Positions 61,463 through 64,000 of a DNA stretch of 64,000 nucleotides are shown here, piece after piece; the first letter of the stretch is position 1; every line of letters starts with the position of its first letter. Source of the DNA: Cercis canadensis (taxonomy: Eukaryota > Streptophyta > Magnoliopsida > Fabales > Fabaceae); NCBI GenBank assembly GCA_003255065.1, contig QAOA01003799.1, forward strand, positions 489,239 to 553,238. Direction: 5' to 3'. A program made the position numbers and the translations under genes. The notes under the pieces were generated by a model. That model saw nothing but the letters and a program-made list of their open reading frames with translations. It did not search any database and was not told where the DNA came from.

Positions 61463-61844
61463 TTTATTTATGAGTAAAACCCTTTTTTAGTCCTTGAAAA
61501 ATGCAGTCACTGACAAATTCATCCTCCAAAAATTTTCGGTGACAAATTGGTCATTGAATTATTATTTCGCTGACAAATTAGTCCTCCAGTAGGCAAGATC
61601 AGTGAAAAGAAAATGAGAACTTGAATTAGAAAATGAGGGCTTAAACATAACTAGGAAATATCAGTGGAAAAANGGAAAAAAGTCTGCAGGAGTCTAAAAC
61701 TTTTTTCATTAAAGTATCAGAGGACTAATTTGTCAGACAAAATAATAATTCAAAGACCAATTTGTCACTGAAAATTTTTGGAGCATGAATTTGTCAATAG
61801 CTACATTTTTTAAAAACTAAAAAAAGATTTTACTCTTTATTTAT
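61463..61844. mobile_element. foldback MITE, Mutator-like, with 9-bp target duplication
   Basis: The element at 61472-61835 (364 bp) has long inverted ends. The left end starts GAGTAAAACCCTTTTTTAGT and the reverse-complemented right end GAGTAAAATCTTTTTTTAGT. Both continue through ACAAATTCAT-CTCCAAAAATTTTC-GTGACAAATTGGTC, about 80 bp of pairing. TTTATTTAT flanks it at 61463-61471 and 61836-61844, although this AT-rich motif could match by chance. N61673 lies in the central loop. No coding capacity. Confidence 0.7.
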
Positions 61845-62205
61845 TTATCTTTCTAAGAATTTGTCCCTCCTAAGACGTTACCTTAGAGCTCATATATACT
61901 CTCACCAATAAATTATTTCCATCCAAATAGGCATAGACGGAAATTTTGAACAGTTTAGGTCCTTCTTGGAAAACCAGCCACGAGCCTAGCTACATGCACT
62001 CCCCTCAAGAAGGCATCATTTGCTGTTTGGTTAATCCTGAAGATCTAATATTCTTGTGCCAAAAATACATATCAATCAAAAATATTTTTTATTTTCCAAA
62101 TTAAAATTTACAAGAATCACTCAAAGGTTCCATATACCGATTGCGCCTAAGTTTGATGTAACCATTGGAAATGGAATATCCCTCAACAGCATCATACTAT
62201 TTCTT

Positions 62206-62309
62206 TGTACTTTCCTGGGCAATGCTATGCCAATTCTCAAATTTGGGCTTCTTTTTNTTGTACTTTCCTGGGCAATGCTAATGCCAATTCTCAAATTTGG
62301 GCTTCTTTT
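62206..62309. repeat. about 50-bp direct duplication around N62257 (assembly junction)
   Basis: TTGTACTTTCCTGGGCAATG through CAAATTTGGGCTTCTTTTT is present on both sides of the N with one base inserted in the second copy. Confidence 0.85.
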
Positions 62310-62404
62310 TCGTCTGAGTGATGAAATCATGGGCTGTGAAATCCAATCCATAATATTTTGTGAACTTTTGGGCTTGGCCCTTGTTAATACTATTCTCAAA
62401 TTCA

Positions 62405-62560
62405 ATCATCCATTATATTATATTGATATAATAATTATATATAATTTTTAATTTTATTAAATATAAATATAATTTATTTTATTTAAAAAAATTAAAAATA
62501 ATTAATTTATATATATATTAATTATTCTTATATAATATAACATATTACATAAATACTTAA
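62405..62560 (-). repeat. dispersed AT-rich repeat, copy 3 (inverted)
   Basis: The reverse complement shows AAATTAATTATTTTTAATTT and AAATAAATTATATTTATATT, similar in order to the cores at 36272-36372 and 49707-49815. The very high AT content makes chance similarity possible. Confidence 0.3.
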
Positions 62561-62817
62561 ACCTCCTATATTATATTATATTATTATAATCCATCAAACC
62601 AAGGTAGTTTCCGAAGTCAGAACAAATAAAGCGGGGAAAAAACAGATCATATTCTGTAAATCTGTAACTGTGAGTAGAACAGAAAGCAGACAAGACAACA
62701 CAGGACAGAGAGAAGTGAAAGCCGAGGCGAGGAGAGAAGAAAAGAGATCCTGTTCCTTCTAGTATTCCTTCCTAGACCAGAGAGTAAGACAGAAATAGAA
62801 GTGAGGATAATAAAAAA

Positions 62818-63700
62818 ATGGCCCTCCTTTCTTCTCTTTCTTACTCACCACTTCCTTCCTCAACCACGTTTCATCTTCTAAATTCATCTCCTCCTGCTTA
62901 TTCTGCATCGAAGTGTAGGCTTTACTTTACTTTCTTCAACCCCAGAATCCAATCTTGTGCTTCTGCCATCTCTGGTCGTGTCATCCATCTCCCGTTATCT
63001 TCCTCGAATATTTGCACCCAAGAATCCGCTAAAGTCGACACATCTCTGCTAACCATCACCGAGTCCTTTTACGAGGACGAGCTATGGGCCGCTGCCTGCC
63101 TCCGCGTCCGTTCCTTCTACGATTTCAGACCCGACACCTTTGGTATCCAAGTCAGTCTTCGATTTCCATCTCTCTCTCTCTCCCTAGTTTGGTTCTAAGC
63201 TCTATTCTCAAATTGCAATGATTTATGTAAGGGTGTGCTTGTAGGAGTAAAAACGAGAGGAACTGAGAGAAAGGAGTGAAATTTTACATTACATGAAGTT
63301 ATCAAGTCAAAATGCGTTTCTAGTTCATTCCCTTTCTCCGCCTAATCCCTTTTCTCTACCAAACCAAACCAACGCAAATGTCGTAACTTGATTTGGAACA
63401 AACGAAGTTCGGCTATTGGGATTTTTTTTTTTTTAAAAATAATGTTTTAATTGTAGTACTGAGAAACTCTTGTCTGTTTCTTCTACATCACCGAAGCTAT
63501 AATTACTGTCCTGATTTCATTTAATCCATGTCAAGTTTTATTAGGATCATATGAGGAACTTGGCTGAGCGCGAGTTTGAAGCACTTAAGGAACGTGTTTC
63601 AGGGAAAAGAGCAGGCTTTAGAAGAGTCTCTTGCATAAATGCTTCCCTTCCACTATCACATATATCGAGCGCCTCCGAAGATTTATGCACTGCATGTAAG
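62818..63700 (+). CDS. chloroplast GNAT-family acetyltransferase (5' part; continues past window)
   Basis: Acetyl-CoA-dependent N-acetyltransferase of the plastid GNAT group, which acetylates protein N-termini and lysines in chloroplasts. Two coding exons are readable: 62818-63150 (111 codons) and 63545-63700 (52 codons), with GT-AG borders and in phase. The N-terminus MALLSSLSYSPLPSSTTFHL is rich in Ser and Thr, a plausible transit peptide to about residue 50. ITESFYEDELWAAACLRVRS follows, then FYDFRPDTFGIQDHMRNLAE and REFEALKERVSGK, then RRVSCINASLPLS. These match the N-terminal half of plant plastid GNATs such as the Arabidopsis At1g24040 kind, from memory. The acetyl-CoA loop (Q/RxxGxG/A) is not reached. 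A donor GTTTGT follows 63700. No acceptable next exon is seen before 64000, so the gene continues outside. Confidence 0.85.
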
Positions 63701-64000
63701 GTTTGTATGCTTCCTCTGTTAATTTCACACATCTGACAAGGGTTTTTCTATTTGAATAACATATTAATGGGCTTTGACTTACTAGTCCTCGGTGAATGAT
63801 TCTTAGCTTGGGAAATCATTTAGAGCTACCTTGTGGCTTGTTAGTTATTAACATGCATAGATACGAATTTTGCTTGGTGGTTGTTTTTTTCACATTTTAT
63901 ATGTTCAACAGATGCATACAGGGGGAGAGGGAGAGTATGGAAAATAATCTGAGATTGCATAAATAAGAAGAGAGGTAGATTAATTTTAATTTTAGGATTT
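63701..64000 (+). other. intron of the GNAT gene
   Basis: Follows the donor after 63700. It is AT-rich with no open frame that continues the GNAT sequence, so it is read as intron running past the window edge. Confidence 0.6.

Larger units (their letters stand above)
58560..62817. other. spacer between the TAS3 promoter and the GNAT gene
   Basis: Contains the TAS3 upstream region with a CT microsatellite (about 58855-58886), four tandem copies of GCTCCAC at 59959-59986, and unremarkable spacer with short frames (59867-60127, 60299-60565) of no known family. A foldback element lies at 61472-61835, a small junction duplication around N62257, an inverted AT-rich repeat copy near 62405-62560, and the GNAT leader after about 62640. 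Confidence 0.55.

Noticed and set aside
1-64000. LTR retrotransposons, virus-like elements, CRISPR arrays, tRNA or rRNA genes
   Set aside because: No reverse transcriptase, integrase or capsid-like frames, no LTR pairs, no array structure and no tRNA A/B boxes were seen by eye. Short degraded pieces could be missed.

Overview
This is nuclear DNA from a flowering plant, almost certainly a woody eudicot. The genes have short GT-AG introns, the spacers are long and AT-rich, and the families are plant-specific: CNGC, class II TPS, ATL RING-H2, EG45/PNP-like, XBAT and TAS3. I suspect a rosid such as Citrus, but nothing in the sequence proves it.

Layout, left to right. A 5'-complete but 3'-cut cyclic-nucleotide-gated channel of the CNGC17 type lies on the minus strand (199-3494). 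A complete TPS11-type trehalose-phosphate synthase-like gene follows, also minus (8552-11579). After a gene-poor 10 kb comes a five-exon plastid one-helix LHC-like gene (22280-25599, minus). Next are an intronless multi-pass membrane protein (29926-30882, minus) and an ATL56-like RING-H2 ligase (34826-35392, minus). A tandem pair of secreted EG45/PNP-like genes (37733-38327 and 39451-40444) is on the plus strand. An ATL13-type RING-H2 ligase (43642-45129, minus) is followed by an ankyrin-RING ligase of the XBAT32 type (52876-56742, plus, ten coding exons). The window ends inside a plastid GNAT acetyltransferase gene (62818 to beyond 63700, plus).

The best find is non-coding: a TAS3 trans-acting siRNA locus on the minus strand at about 58060-58530. 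It has a 5' miR390 site mismatched only at miRNA positions 8-10, a cleavable 3' miR390 site, and a tasiR-ARF that falls exactly on the sixth 21-nt register from the predicted cut. It also has a TATA box and a tiny ORF whose stop codon ends one base before the 5' site. TAS3 RNAs act on ARF2/3/4-class auxin response factors.

Mobile DNA seen is small and non-autonomous. Two 180-bp MITE copies have perfect 9-bp target duplications (41959-42138 and 47940-48119). Two longer foldback elements also have 9-bp duplications (26185-26671 and 61472-61835), which points to Mutator-type transposition. A dispersed AT-rich repeat occurs three times. I found no LTR element, virus-like element, LINE, tRNA, rRNA or CRISPR.

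The assembly has 14 single N characters. Most sit between direct duplications of adjoining sequence (up to 245 bp, equal lengths on both sides), so they look like unmerged contig overlaps rather than biology. One of these affects the CNGC gene model and one the TPS11 5' leader.
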